A stretch of 64,000 bases of DNA from DATKKG01 sp035543015. GTDB lineage: Archaea > Thermoproteota > Nitrososphaeria > Conexivisphaerales > DTJL01. The translations under genes and the position numbers were made by a program. Numbering within the stretch: position 1 is the stretch's first letter; the number at the start of each line of letters is the position of its first letter. The stretch spans positions 1 through 64,000 of the forward strand of contig DATKKG010000040.1 in NCBI GenBank assembly GCA_035543015.1. Reading direction: 5' to 3'. The notes under the pieces were generated by a model. The model did not search any database and was not told where the DNA came from. It saw nothing but the letters and a program-made list of their open reading frames with translations. This document shows, one piece after another, positions 49,698 through 57,800 of this stretch.

Positions 49698-50918
49698 CTA
49701 GGAGGCCGCCTTCGATGGCAGCACCTTGAGGAATCTCACGCCGAGCGTGAAGAGCAGCAGCCCCAGCGAGACCGTCCCGGCGACTGTCACCCACTCCGGC
49801 CAGGTCGGCATGTAGCCGGCCAGGTGGATGCCGAAGACGGGAATGTCGCTCCCCCGGACGTAGTTCAGAGGCGGCAGGTCGTTCGCCAGCTGCCCCATTA
49901 TCGTCGTGTCCCAGCGATCCGCGAGCAGGCCCACTACCACCAGCGCGGCGCCGAAGAACAGGGCCTTGCCGGAGCGCCTCAGGCGCGGCACCAGAAAGAT
50001 CACGGCCGGGGCCACCGCCCCCAGGGCGAGCTCCAGCACCAACGGGGCGTAGGAGTAGGGCGTCCCAGCCAGCGCGGCCGAAAGGGCGGCCGAGGTCGGG
50101 CCCGTGCTGAGGATGTAGTAGTTCCACAGGTACACGGGAATGTAGAGGATAAGCGAGAGGCCCGCCAGCTTTCCCAGGCCCGCGAGAACCTCCCTCGAAG
50201 CGACTTCGCGCTTCATGAATCTTGAGGTGAGCATGGAGGCGATCACGGTCATTGAAAGACCGGCTGGAATCGCGGACAGCAGGAAGAGCAAGGGCATCAT
50301 CTCGGTGTTCCACAAGGGCCTGGCCACAAGGACGCCGTAGAGCGCGCCAAGAGACGACTGGTGGAGAGTGGAGAAGACCACGCCTGCGGTGGCCAGGGCC
50401 GGCATCGCCCAGCGCAGGCCCGCCGTGACCTTCGCCAGAGCCTTGCTCCTGCCGAGCCTGCTGGACTCGGCGATCGAGGGGACGAACTCGGTGAGGAGGA
50501 CGGCGGCGTACAGCGAAATGCACCAGAAGACCTCCAGAAGGACGGAGCTGTCGTTCCAGTATAGAAGCGGGTACCAGAAGCGCTCCGGACGGCCCACGTC
50601 GAGCACCAGGGTGAGCATAGTGATGGAGTATCCTATCAGGCCGATGAAGACGGCCAATCGACCTACAGCCCTGAACCTCTCCATCCTGAAGATGTAGATG
50701 AGGGCGGACACCGCGAACGCCCCGGCGCTGAGGGAGATAAAGGAGTAGTCGGCCGCGATCCAGATCCCCCAGACGACGGCGTTGCTCATCCCAGTGACGG
50801 ACAGGCCCTGGGTTATGACGACGTATCCTCCGTAGAGCCCGTATGCGACCATGGCGGAGAGGAGGCTCATCCAGACGTAGAGCCTCTTCGATGCGTGCAG
50901 GGCGCCCGAGAAGGTCAC
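49698..50918 (-). CDS. NrfD/PsrC-type membrane subunit
   Basis: The 406-residue protein has about ten membrane helices and the NrfD/PsrC pattern: a first helix with SLLSAMVAYGLYGGYVVITQGLSVTGMSNAVVWGIWIAADYSFISLSAGAF, then long hydrophobic spans. Such subunits exchange quinone electrons with an FeS subunit. It overlaps the FeS gene by 4 nt. In the window there is no molybdopterin catalytic subunit, so the acceptor is unknown. Confidence 0.82.
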   Translation of the reverse strand: MTFSGALHASKRLYVWMSLLSAMVAYGLYGGYVVITQGLSVTGMSNAVVWGIWIAADYSFISLSAGAFAVSALIYIFRMERFRAVGRLAVFIGLIGYSITMLTLVLDVGRPERFWYPLLYWNDSSVLLEVFWCISLYAAVLLTEFVPSIAESSRLGRSKALAKVTAGLRWAMPALATAGVVFSTLHQSSLGALYGVLVARPLWNTEMMPLLFLLSAIPAGLSMTVIASMLTSRFMKREVASREVLAGLGKLAGLSLILYIPVYLWNYYILSTGPTSAALSAALAGTPYSYAPLVLELALGAVAPAVIFLVPRLRRSGKALFFGAALVVVGLLADRWDTTIMGQLANDLPPLNYVRGSDIPVFGIHLAGYMPTWPEWVTVAGTVSLGLLLFTLGVRFLKVLPSKAAS

Positions 50919-51766
50919 TGCTGGGTCACCCCTGGCTGGATGTAGTAGACCCGTGGCTTAGTGCCCAGCTCCTTCTTCAGCTGCATGGCTGTATCCATGA
51001 AGGAAGACACCGGGACGTCGCCGAACCTCGGGCTGGACACGTTGCCGGTCGATATGTCGCCGAAGCGGCGCGCGCCGACGGGGCAGATGTTGACGCACGC
51101 AGGGGTGGCTTCGGGGTCGACCCCCGGCGTTAGGCCCTTCGCTAGTCCTGAGTCGATCCTCTGCACGCAGAAGGTGCACTTCTCAACGACGCCCCTCGGC
51201 CTCCTGGGGACCTCCGGGGTCCCGAAGTCGGGGACGGCGGAGTTCTTCCCGGTGGGCGCGGTCCAGTCGAAGTACCTCGCGCCGTAGGGGCAGGCCGCCA
51301 TGCAGTACCTGCAGCCGATGCATTTCCCGTAGTCCATCACGACGAGTCCATCGGAAGCCCTCTTGTACGTGGCCCCGACGGGGCACGCGGCCACGCAGGG
51401 CGGGTTCTCGCACTGCATGCAGGGGCGTGGCAGGAAGACCTGCCTCTTGTCCTTCCCGACCGTGACGGTCTCAGAGTAGACCACGTTCCAGTTGATGGAA
51501 CTGTCAGGGAAGTCGTTGGTGGCCTTGCAGGCCCAGGTGCACTGGTTGCATCCGATGCACTTGGTCTGGTCGATGAGCATGGCCCACTGATGTGAGCCGC
51601 ACGAAGCGGCCTGGACCGTCTGGGCGCAGGCTGACGTCGTCTGGAGGGTTGAAGGGAGGTGTTGGGTCAGGAAGAGGTAGCCAGGCGGAAGAGAGAGAGC
51701 CGCTATCCCCCCGGCGGCGACCTTGACGAAGTCACGACGGCTGAAGGAAGTCGGTCCGTTCGCCAT
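50915..51766 (-). CDS. TAT-exported 4x[4Fe-4S] electron-transfer subunit (NrfC/PsrB/DmsB type)
   Basis: The 283-residue protein has a TAT signal (FSRRDFVKVAAGG, then hydrophobic AALSLPPGYLFLT) and four clusters in two pairs: CIGCNQCTWACK, CMQCENPPCVAACP, CIGCRYCMAACP and CTFCVQR with CVNICP. This is the DmsB/NrfC/PsrB arrangement, on the extracytoplasmic side. It forms a complex with the NrfD subunit downstream. ATG 51766 lies after an AT-rich promoter region. No catalytic subunit is nearby. Confidence 0.86.
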   Translation of the reverse strand: MANGPTSFSRRDFVKVAAGGIAALSLPPGYLFLTQHLPSTLQTTSACAQTVQAASCGSHQWAMLIDQTKCIGCNQCTWACKATNDFPDSSINWNVVYSETVTVGKDKRQVFLPRPCMQCENPPCVAACPVGATYKRASDGLVVMDYGKCIGCRYCMAACPYGARYFDWTAPTGKNSAVPDFGTPEVPRRPRGVVEKCTFCVQRIDSGLAKGLTPGVDPEATPACVNICPVGARRFGDISTGNVSSPRFGDVPVSSFMDTAMQLKKELGTKPRVYYIQPGVTQQ

Positions 51767-51931
51767 ACCTTACATACCAGAGACTAAACGATATATGATT
51801 TACCTTTATAGATAATAGACCATGTGGCTATTCGCCGCGCGCCTGCATAGAAGAAGGACTCGGTCGGTCGTCTACATACGAATACATAGATTCCAGGCAG
51901 GACGACGCGCCAACGTTAAGAGCACGGACGC
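51767..51931. promoter_or_regulatory. Divergent promoter region
   Basis: This 165-bp gap between divergent genes is AT-rich at 51780-51830, with ctataaag on the minus strand toward the FeS gene. A gttaag element at 51914 serves the MFS gene. No gene is seen. Confidence 0.4.
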
Positions 51932-53056
51932 TTGACCACCAGGGAGCGCGTGTATCGAAGACAGGGTCCGGCCGCGGTCGCCTTCCTTTCGGAGGTGACG
52001 ATAGTAATGATCTCCATCTACCTCCCCTACAGGGCGTTCGAACTGGGGGCCGGCGCGTGGCTCGCAGGTCTCGTAGGGGCGTCCGGCTCGGTCGTCTACA
52101 TGTTCGCGCCGTTTCTGGCGGGAAGGCTCTCCGACCGCTTTGGGCCGAAGCGCCTCCTGTTGCTGGGGAGCCTGATGATTTCGCTCCTCTGCCTTTCATA
52201 CACTTTCGTGACGGTGCCTGCCGCGTTCGTCGGCCTCAGGCTCCTTGAAGGGATCGGCTGGGCGATGATCTGGCCCCCCTTGGAGGCGCTCTACAGCACG
52301 AGCGGCCCCAACCTGAGCGGCAGCCTCAAGATGTTCAACCTGTCCTGGGGGCTGGGCTCGGTCGCCGCCCCGATCCTCGGAAGCCTGATCGTCACGGCTT
52401 CGTCGGTCGACTGGACGCTGCTGGTGTCCGCGGGGCTGATGGCGGTGGTGGTCGTCATCTGCCTGGGGTTGGGAGGAGGGAGGCCCTCGCATGCCGTCCA
52501 TCCCGAGCCGGGGGCCGCGAGGATCGGCTTCAGGAAGTCCGTCGTACTGCTCTCGAACACGTTCGTCTACGGCTTCACCATCACGACGATATCGACCTTC
52601 TTCCCGAAGTACGCCGCGAGCCTTGACCTGGGCGTCGCGCTGTGGGGGATCACCCTCAGCGCGATCTACGCGGGCAGGCTGCTGGCGTTCTTCTTCTCGG
52701 AGAGGGTCATCTCGGCGATGGGGACGGCCCGCACGAGGACGGTCTTCCTGGCCGTCTCGATGTGCTTCCCGATCTGCGCGGTGCTGCTGGGCTCCAACGT
52801 CTACGCCCTGACGGCCGCGTCGCTTGTGACCGGGGCGGCGTTCGGGCTCGTCTACTCGTCCACCCTCGTGTCTGTGCTCAGCGGCCCCACCGAAGGGAGG
52901 GGACGGGCGGCGGGGCTCTTCGAGTCTTCCCTCGGGCTGGGCTCTTTCGTCGGGCCGGCCCTGGCGGGGAGCGTCGCCGGATCGGGCCTGTGGCTGACCA
53001 TGGCCCTCCCTTTGGCCCCGGCGACGGTGGTCCTCGTCTCCGACATGGCATCGTAG
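51932..53056 (+). CDS. MFS transporter (12 TM)
   Basis: The 374-residue protein has about twelve membrane segments; motif A is GRLSDRFGPKRLLLLG in the first half. LEGIGWAMIWPPLEALY and LGLGSFVGPALAG are typical MFS spans. It is likely an efflux or uptake carrier; substrate unknown. TTG 51932 follows gttaag at 51914. It has no close neighbour on the same strand except the glyoxalase gene 56 nt later. Confidence 0.8.
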   Translation: MTTRERVYRRQGPAAVAFLSEVTIVMISIYLPYRAFELGAGAWLAGLVGASGSVVYMFAPFLAGRLSDRFGPKRLLLLGSLMISLLCLSYTFVTVPAAFVGLRLLEGIGWAMIWPPLEALYSTSGPNLSGSLKMFNLSWGLGSVAAPILGSLIVTASSVDWTLLVSAGLMAVVVVICLGLGGGRPSHAVHPEPGAARIGFRKSVVLLSNTFVYGFTITTISTFFPKYAASLDLGVALWGITLSAIYAGRLLAFFFSERVISAMGTARTRTVFLAVSMCFPICAVLLGSNVYALTAASLVTGAAFGLVYSSTLVSVLSGPTEGRGRAAGLFESSLGLGSFVGPALAGSVAGSGLWLTMALPLAPATVVLVSDMAS

Positions 53057-53112
53057 AGCGGATGTCTCCTTGGGTCGTCAGGCTTAAAGGGAAGCGGCGG
53101 GAGGACTAGCAC

Positions 53113-53493
53113 GTGACTCCGAAGTTCACCTACGTGGGGATCCGCGTCAAGGACATGGGCGAATCCATCGCTTTCTACACCGAGCTGTTCGGGATGAAGC
53201 TGCAGGGGAGGAGCAGGATAGAGGCGACGGGAGGGGAGGTGGCCACGCTGACCAGCGAGGACGGAGGCTTCCCCCTGGAGCTCAACTACTATCCGAAAGG
53301 GAGCCGCTTCGATCAGGAGTATCACGTCGGGGAGGGGTTGGACCACCTCTCCTTCCAGGTGGAGGACCTGGAGGCCTTCCTGAAGAAGTCGAAGGAGAGG
53401 GGGCACAAGGTCCCGGAGGACATAAGGGCCAAGACCTCCAGGTGGGCCTACGTGGAGGACCCCAACGGGATCTGGGTGGAAGTCTTCCAGTGA
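53113..53493 (+). CDS. Glyoxalase/VOC superfamily protein
   Basis: The 126-residue protein has two betaalphabetabetabeta units of the VOC fold. Metal ligands appear as Glu near residue 56 (LELNYY), His in LDHLSF and Glu in IWVEVF; the first His (HVGIRV in glyoxalase I) is Tyr7 in TYVGIRV. It has three of four glyoxalase I ligands, so a changed metal site or different reaction is possible. It follows a cttaaag box at 53082-53088. A methylglyoxal-detoxifying role is only a possibility. Confidence 0.78.
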   Translation: MTPKFTYVGIRVKDMGESIAFYTELFGMKLQGRSRIEATGGEVATLTSEDGGFPLELNYYPKGSRFDQEYHVGEGLDHLSFQVEDLEAFLKKSKERGHKVPEDIRAKTSRWAYVEDPNGIWVEVFQ

Positions 53494-53590
53494 ACGAGGC
53501 GGCTCGCAGCCCGCTCTGAGGCCTGGGAACAGACGCGTGTGAAAAGTCCCGATACGCCCGAGTCGGAGCGACGGATCTGGGGAGGACGTC

Positions 53591-53692
53591 TTGGAGCCCG
53601 CCGTCGAAACCATGAGGCTGTCGAAGGCCTACGGCAGGTCCACGGCCCTGCACCGGCTCTGCACAGGCGTGAGGAGCGGGGAGATGTCGTGA
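53591..53692 (+). pseudogene. Truncated ABC-transporter ATPase remnant
   Basis: A ggagg sequence and TTG 53591 open a 33-codon frame that reads ETMRLSKAYGRSTALHRLCTGVRSGEM, which matches the first strand and A-loop segment of ABC ATPases (SKxYGxxxAL...SxxVxxGE), but a TGA follows at once and Walker A never appears. It looks like the decayed start of a lost ABC gene. The rest of 53494-53833 shows no gene. Confidence 0.5.
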
Positions 53693-53793
53693 CGATCGGG
53701 CCGCGGGCTCGGGACGAAATCCGTCGGCTTCCGTTCGATTCGTTCGAAGCGGGCGGCTTGAGACGGAGGGAGGTCGGAGGGGCCCATCGAAAC

Positions 53794-53805
53794 ACATTTA
53801 AAATA
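53794..53805 (+). promoter_or_regulatory. TATA-like box of alba
   Basis: catttaaaatat lies 28 nt before ATG 53834. Confidence 0.6.
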
Positions 53806-53833
53806 TGCGACTCTAAGGCATTGGGACTCAGAA

Positions 53834-54109
53834 ATGTCTGCGCCAAACACAGTACTAATCGGTAAGAAACCCGCGATGAACTACGTGCTGGCGTGCCTCA
53901 CGCTCTTCCAGAACGGAGTGAACGAGGTGCACATCAAGGCCAGGGGAAAGGCCATAAGCACAGCCGTGGACGTCGCTGAAATCACGAGGAAGCGCTTCGC
54001 AACCGAAGCAAAGGTCAAGGAAATAAAGATCGACACGGAGCAGCTCAAGAACGCCGAGACGAACACGATGAGCAACGTCTCCAGCATAGAAATCATACTG
54101 GCGATGTAG
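53834..54109 (+). CDS. albA: Alba DNA/RNA-binding chromatin protein
   Basis: The 91-residue protein is Alba: NTVLIGKKPAMNYVLACLTLF (residues 5-25) contains Lys11-Lys12, the pair that contacts DNA and is acetylated in Sulfolobus Alba, and NEVHIKARGKAISTAVDVAEITRKRF is the conserved second half. NVSSIEIILAM closes the beta-sheet. It coats DNA and RNA as a dimer. The close similarity to crenarchaeal Alba is the best taxonomic marker in the window. A strong promoter supports high expression. Confidence 0.95.
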   Translation: MSAPNTVLIGKKPAMNYVLACLTLFQNGVNEVHIKARGKAISTAVDVAEITRKRFATEAKVKEIKIDTEQLKNAETNTMSNVSSIEIILAM

Positions 54110-54245
54110 CGCAAGCCGAGGGAGGCTAACCTTCCCGCTCTAGCGTCTGCTATTGAGGGTGACCGCTGCGGGTGAGGGTGTCCTGATAGGACGGCCTAGG
54201 AAGCCTCTTTAGCCGAGATGACGTACGAGTTCACGGGCTGGAGCC

Positions 54246-54659
54246 TTGGGGACCTATCACGGAGAGATAATCCTCGACACGCATGACCCGAAGGAGCTCG
54301 TGGACATCACCTCGCAGGTCGGCGACGCCGTGAGGGAGAGCGGGCTGAAGGACGGCATCTGCCTCGTGTGGTCGACCCATACCACGGCATCCATAGTGGT
54401 GAACGAAAACGAGAGGGGCCTCTCGACGGACATCATCGGCAAGGTGGCCGAGGACTTCCCCCGCCGTGGGACCTGGCTGCACAACCTGATCGACGACAAC
54501 GCTCATTCACATCTGGCGGGCACCTACCTTGGTCCCTCCATGACCATCCCGATCAGGAACGGGACGCTTTCACTTGGGACGTATCAGTCGGTCTTCTTCC
54601 TCGAACTGGACGGGCCGCGCAACGGACGAAGGGTGGTAGTCGAGATAGTGGGCGAGTGA
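54246..54659 (+). CDS. YjbQ/UPF0047 family protein
   Basis: The 137-residue protein has all hallmarks of YjbQ: DITSQVGDAVRESGLKDGICLVWSTHTTASIVVNENERGL and LHNLIDDNAHSHLAGTYLGPSMTIPIRNGTLSLGTYQSVFF, ending in ELDGPRNGRRVVVEIVG. Conserved His residues of both segments are present. Some members have weak thiamine-phosphate synthase activity; the true role is unknown. TTG 54246 fits the family N-terminus; an ATG at 54218 is in another frame. Confidence 0.85.
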   Translation: MGTYHGEIILDTHDPKELVDITSQVGDAVRESGLKDGICLVWSTHTTASIVVNENERGLSTDIIGKVAEDFPRRGTWLHNLIDDNAHSHLAGTYLGPSMTIPIRNGTLSLGTYQSVFFLELDGPRNGRRVVVEIVGE

Positions 54660-54882
54660 GTCGGTCTCCAGCTGAGGATCCCTCGGTGCGGACGAGGAAA
54701 CCGGCTTCAGAGGGCTCAGCTCCTGAAGATGACCGCGGCCAGCCCAATGGTCGACGGCCGCCGTTCCCTCCCCCTTTCGGCTGCCGTCAGCGCAAGTGCT
54801 GCCCGTAGTATGGTGCAGCCTTTTGAACGGCCCGGCGGTCGCGTTCCAAGCTTTTTAAGAGCCCGCCGGGAAAGGCACCTCG
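54660..54882. other. Intergenic region before the SpoIIM-like gene
   Basis: No gene is seen in this 223-bp stretch. A ctttttaaga TATA-like element lies near 54851-54860, about 25 nt before the TTG start at 54883. Confidence 0.3.
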
Positions 54883-56439
54883 TTGGTCTACCAGCCTAGA
54901 AGGAGCAGGTCGATTGACGCGGAGCTCTCGAGCTCCTACTGGACGTGGAGGGCGAACCCCGCCCTCACCGTGCCGTCGATGTTCTCGACTTCGCTCTCCG
55001 TCCTCGTCGAGTCGATCGTGGGCCTGGCTGTGCTCGGGCTCATAGTCGACCTTGAGAAGACGGACTGGCTGGTGCGGATCGCGAAGGCTGTCAGCAGCAT
55101 GGACTACGCCCAGCTCGGCGAGCTCCTCAGGTCCCCGGGCTTCGTCTTCGTGGCCCTGGCCTTCCTCGCGCCGGCGGTCTTCGTGGCCATCGTCGTGGAG
55201 GTCCTTGCGAGCGGTTTCGTGTACTCGGCCGAGTTCGGTTCCTATTGGCTGGCCCTCCAGGGCTCTCACGTCGGGGTGGCGGAGGTGATGGACAAGTTCA
55301 CGGAGAGATGGCGGGAGATGGCCTGGACGCACTTCCTGTCGTACCTGGTGACCCTCGCTCCCGTCCTGGTCGCCTGCGCCGTGGGGATGTCCGCGGTGGC
55401 CGCTGGGGGAGGCCTCGCGGAGGGCTTGGTCGCGGTCGTCCTGGTGGTGATCGGCCTGGCGGGGACCCTCCTCCTGTCGTCGATGCTGATCTTCACTCCC
55501 GTCGTGGTCATGGCCGAGGGCCTCTCGGGCAGGGCCGCTGTGTCTCGGAGCCTGGGCCTGGGCAGGAGGAACCTGGGCTCGGCGTTCGTCTACGGGCTTG
55601 TCTACGTCGTCCTGACGGGTGGCGTCACCTTCGTCAGCTCTCTCTTCCAGGGTGCCGGTCTGCCGCTTTCGTCGCTGGCGTCGGTGGGGATCCTGATACT
55701 CGTCACCCCTGTCCTTCACCTGACAAAGACCAACATCTACCGGGATTCGCTGGCGGAAGGGTCGGCTGCCCGGGAGCTCCTTCCGTCGTTCTTCTCCGAT
55801 GTAGGGCCTTTGGCCGCGATGCTCTGGGGGAAGTTCCTGAAGGGGCTGGGCGAGCTCAAGGCCTTCGTCGCGGACGTCAGGAACCTGCCCTACCATCTTC
55901 TCTCGTCGGCCTCGATGCTCATGGGGTGGTTCGCCGGGGTCTACCTGGCTCAGAACGGGGTGACCCAGCTCCTCGTGAGCATCGGCATGGTGACGGGGAA
56001 GATCAACCCCGTAGTCAGCGGCGACCTCCCGCTCACGTTGGGAATCTCGATATTCTTCCACAACTGGCAGGTCAGCCTGGCCACAGCGCTCTCCGGGGTC
56101 TGGTTCTCCGTCGCTCCGTTCGTGACCCTGTTTCTAAACGGGACGGTCATCGGGGCCGTTTCTGGGCTGGCGCCCACCCCCGCCATGTTTGCCGCCGCCA
56201 TCCTGCCCCACGGGGTCATCGAGATTCCTTCGCTGGTGCTCGCGGGCTCGGCCGGAATGAAGCTGGGCGTCTCCTTCCTGCGTTTCGTCAAAGGCGGGCC
56301 CCAGGAGGCCGACCAGTTCCATGTCGCGGCCAGGCAGACGGTCTACATCGCCGTGGGGCTGGCCCTGCTGTTCCTTGTGGCCGGGTTCATCGAGGGCAAC
56401 ATCACTCCCGTAATCATGAGGATGGCCGGCTGGACCTGA
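54883..56439 (+). CDS. Multi-spanning membrane protein with C-terminal SpoIIM-like domain
   Basis: The 518-residue protein has about ten membrane helices. The first 300 residues resemble uncharacterised archaeal membrane proteins that often sit in envelope clusters. The C-terminal 200 residues (SIFFHNWQVSLATALSGVWFSVAPFVTLFLNGTVIGAVSG, then AAILPHGVIEIPSLVLAGSAGMKLG) match the stage II sporulation M domain, whose role outside spores is unknown. The two parts look fused. TTG start after the tttttaag box. Confidence 0.72.
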   Translation: MVYQPRRSRSIDAELSSSYWTWRANPALTVPSMFSTSLSVLVESIVGLAVLGLIVDLEKTDWLVRIAKAVSSMDYAQLGELLRSPGFVFVALAFLAPAVFVAIVVEVLASGFVYSAEFGSYWLALQGSHVGVAEVMDKFTERWREMAWTHFLSYLVTLAPVLVACAVGMSAVAAGGGLAEGLVAVVLVVIGLAGTLLLSSMLIFTPVVVMAEGLSGRAAVSRSLGLGRRNLGSAFVYGLVYVVLTGGVTFVSSLFQGAGLPLSSLASVGILILVTPVLHLTKTNIYRDSLAEGSAARELLPSFFSDVGPLAAMLWGKFLKGLGELKAFVADVRNLPYHLLSSASMLMGWFAGVYLAQNGVTQLLVSIGMVTGKINPVVSGDLPLTLGISIFFHNWQVSLATALSGVWFSVAPFVTLFLNGTVIGAVSGLAPTPAMFAAAILPHGVIEIPSLVLAGSAGMKLGVSFLRFVKGGPQEADQFHVAARQTVYIAVGLALLFLVAGFIEGNITPVIMRMAGWT

Positions 56440-56458
56440 GCCCCCAGGGGGCGGACCC

Positions 56459-57265
56459 CTAGGTCAGGACCGGAGCGATCGACTGGAGCAGCGATTCTTC
56501 GAACCTGACGTGATTTGCGAAGTGCTTGTTCGGGTCCTGGATGAGGACGTACTCCCAGTAGAAGCTGAAGATTCCGAGGGTGATCAGAGTGAGGATGATG
56601 TAGAGGACGAAGCTCCTGTTCGGCAGGGGCTCGTACCTGTTGAAGGAGAAGCCGATGCCGAGGGCCGACAGCGCCCGAGATGCGTCCGCGATCATCGCGT
56701 CCTCCCTCCTTTCATGCTTGAAGTAGTCGCCGGTCAGGAAGTAGAGGATGTACAGCCCCGCGATGAGGTTGACGACAGGTATGACGTAGAGTATGACCCA
56801 CAGCACCGCGCTCTTCTCCGTCTCCTCGATCTGGGACTCCCTCAGGGTCGCATCGAAGGAGCCAAGGTACGAGTCCACGCCCGTGCCCTTCTTGGAGGCG
56901 ATCTCACGAAGCGCTGCCTCCAAGTCCGTGAAGAGCCTCTGCTGCCTCGCGAAGTGTCCGTTGCGCCTCCGTATCAGGGTGTAGATGACGTAAAGGAACG
57001 CCAGGTACAGGAGGACGAACCCCAGCATGAAGAAGGCTGTGGTCCCTGAAATGAGGCCGCTGATTGACGAGAAGTCGTAGCCAGCCCCCGACGTGTAGTC
57101 GGGGCCAATGGCGGCGAACACCATGGCCATGATGACGGCGAAATAGATCACGCCGAGGACGGCCTCCCCCACCGGCAGGAGCATCCATAGCGGGGAGACC
57201 CTCGTATCGGTCGCCACCCTCATCTCGGAGTCCCTCCTGAGGTTCTGAAGTGCCAGGGACAACAT
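56459..57265 (-). CDS. Membrane protein with DUF4234-like C-terminus
   Basis: The 268-residue protein has about five membrane segments and a cytoplasmic helical insert (FTDLEAALREIASKKGTG). Its C-terminal part RSFVLYIILTLITLGIFSFYWEYVLIQDPNKHF resembles the DUF4234 fold. ATG 57265 lies 24 nt after a tttattatt box (57285-57293, reverse). It converges with the SpoIIM-like gene. Function unknown. Confidence 0.65.
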   Translation of the reverse strand: MLSLALQNLRRDSEMRVATDTRVSPLWMLLPVGEAVLGVIYFAVIMAMVFAAIGPDYTSGAGYDFSSISGLISGTTAFFMLGFVLLYLAFLYVIYTLIRRRNGHFARQQRLFTDLEAALREIASKKGTGVDSYLGSFDATLRESQIEETEKSAVLWVILYVIPVVNLIAGLYILYFLTGDYFKHERREDAMIADASRALSALGIGFSFNRYEPLPNRSFVLYIILTLITLGIFSFYWEYVLIQDPNKHFANHVRFEESLLQSIAPVLT

Positions 57266-57352
57266 TGATGGTCAGCTTCAGGCGAATAATAAACGTTCTC
57301 GGGGCCCTCGTCCGTATGGACCGGACGTCATCGGAACCTGAGGGCGACGATG

Positions 57353-57730
57353 TCAGGCTGAGACCGGCCGGGATCCCTCGTCTGGACGGACTCGGACTGT
57401 CCTTGTCTTCGTTATCAGGTAGATGGCGTCGAGGGAACCCATGGTCGCTCCCAGGAAGGAGATCAGGCTGACGTACAGGAAGAGGCTGAGAAGAGAGGAC
57501 GCCATCAACACGTAGAGCCACCTCCTTTCCCCCCTCCTCTGAAAGAGGGTTATCCCGACGACCATGCAGACGCCGAGGGCGAAGCCCAGGAGGATGTATT
57601 CCAGGTCGTAGACCGAGAGATCGGGGACGAGGACCAGGGTCAGGAGGTAGTCGAAGCAGACCACGAGGCCGCCTGCGACCGCAGCCCAGTAGGAAAGCCC
57701 GAGTCGTTTCGGTGGTGGAGGCGTCTCCAT
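57353..57730 (-). CDS. Four-helix membrane protein
   Basis: The 125-residue protein has four hydrophobic segments (YWAAVAGGLVVCFDYLLTLVLV, YILLGFALGVCMVVGITLF, WLYVLMASSLLSLFLYVSLISFLG and a weaker one). ATG 57730 is chosen because gttaattaac at 57754-57763 sits about 28 nt upstream; an in-frame ATG at 57751 would overlap that box. No family recognised. Confidence 0.55.
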   Translation of the reverse strand: METPPPPKRLGLSYWAAVAGGLVVCFDYLLTLVLVPDLSVYDLEYILLGFALGVCMVVGITLFQRRGERRWLYVLMASSLLSLFLYVSLISFLGATMGSLDAIYLITKTRTVRVRPDEGSRPVSA

Positions 57731-57800
57731 GGAGCTATACTTGGAAGCCATGTTAATTAACGTTGAACAAGATGGGACCGGCGTCGCCGGCTGAGGTTAC

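Noticed and set aside
48955..50523. A 522-residue frame covering the end of the secreted protein and the NrfD gene
   Set aside because: It would be antisense to the secreted protein and out of frame with NrfD. The composition is not protein-like and no motif is present.
54110..54245. Possible C/D-box-like RNA before yjbQ
   Set aside because: A gtgagggtgtcctgatagg stretch loosely resembles box elements, but C and D boxes with correct spacing are not present.
54787..56061. A 424-residue reverse frame over the SpoIIM-like gene
   Set aside because: Gln/His/Asp/Arg-rich, typical of an antisense of a hydrophobic GC-rich gene.
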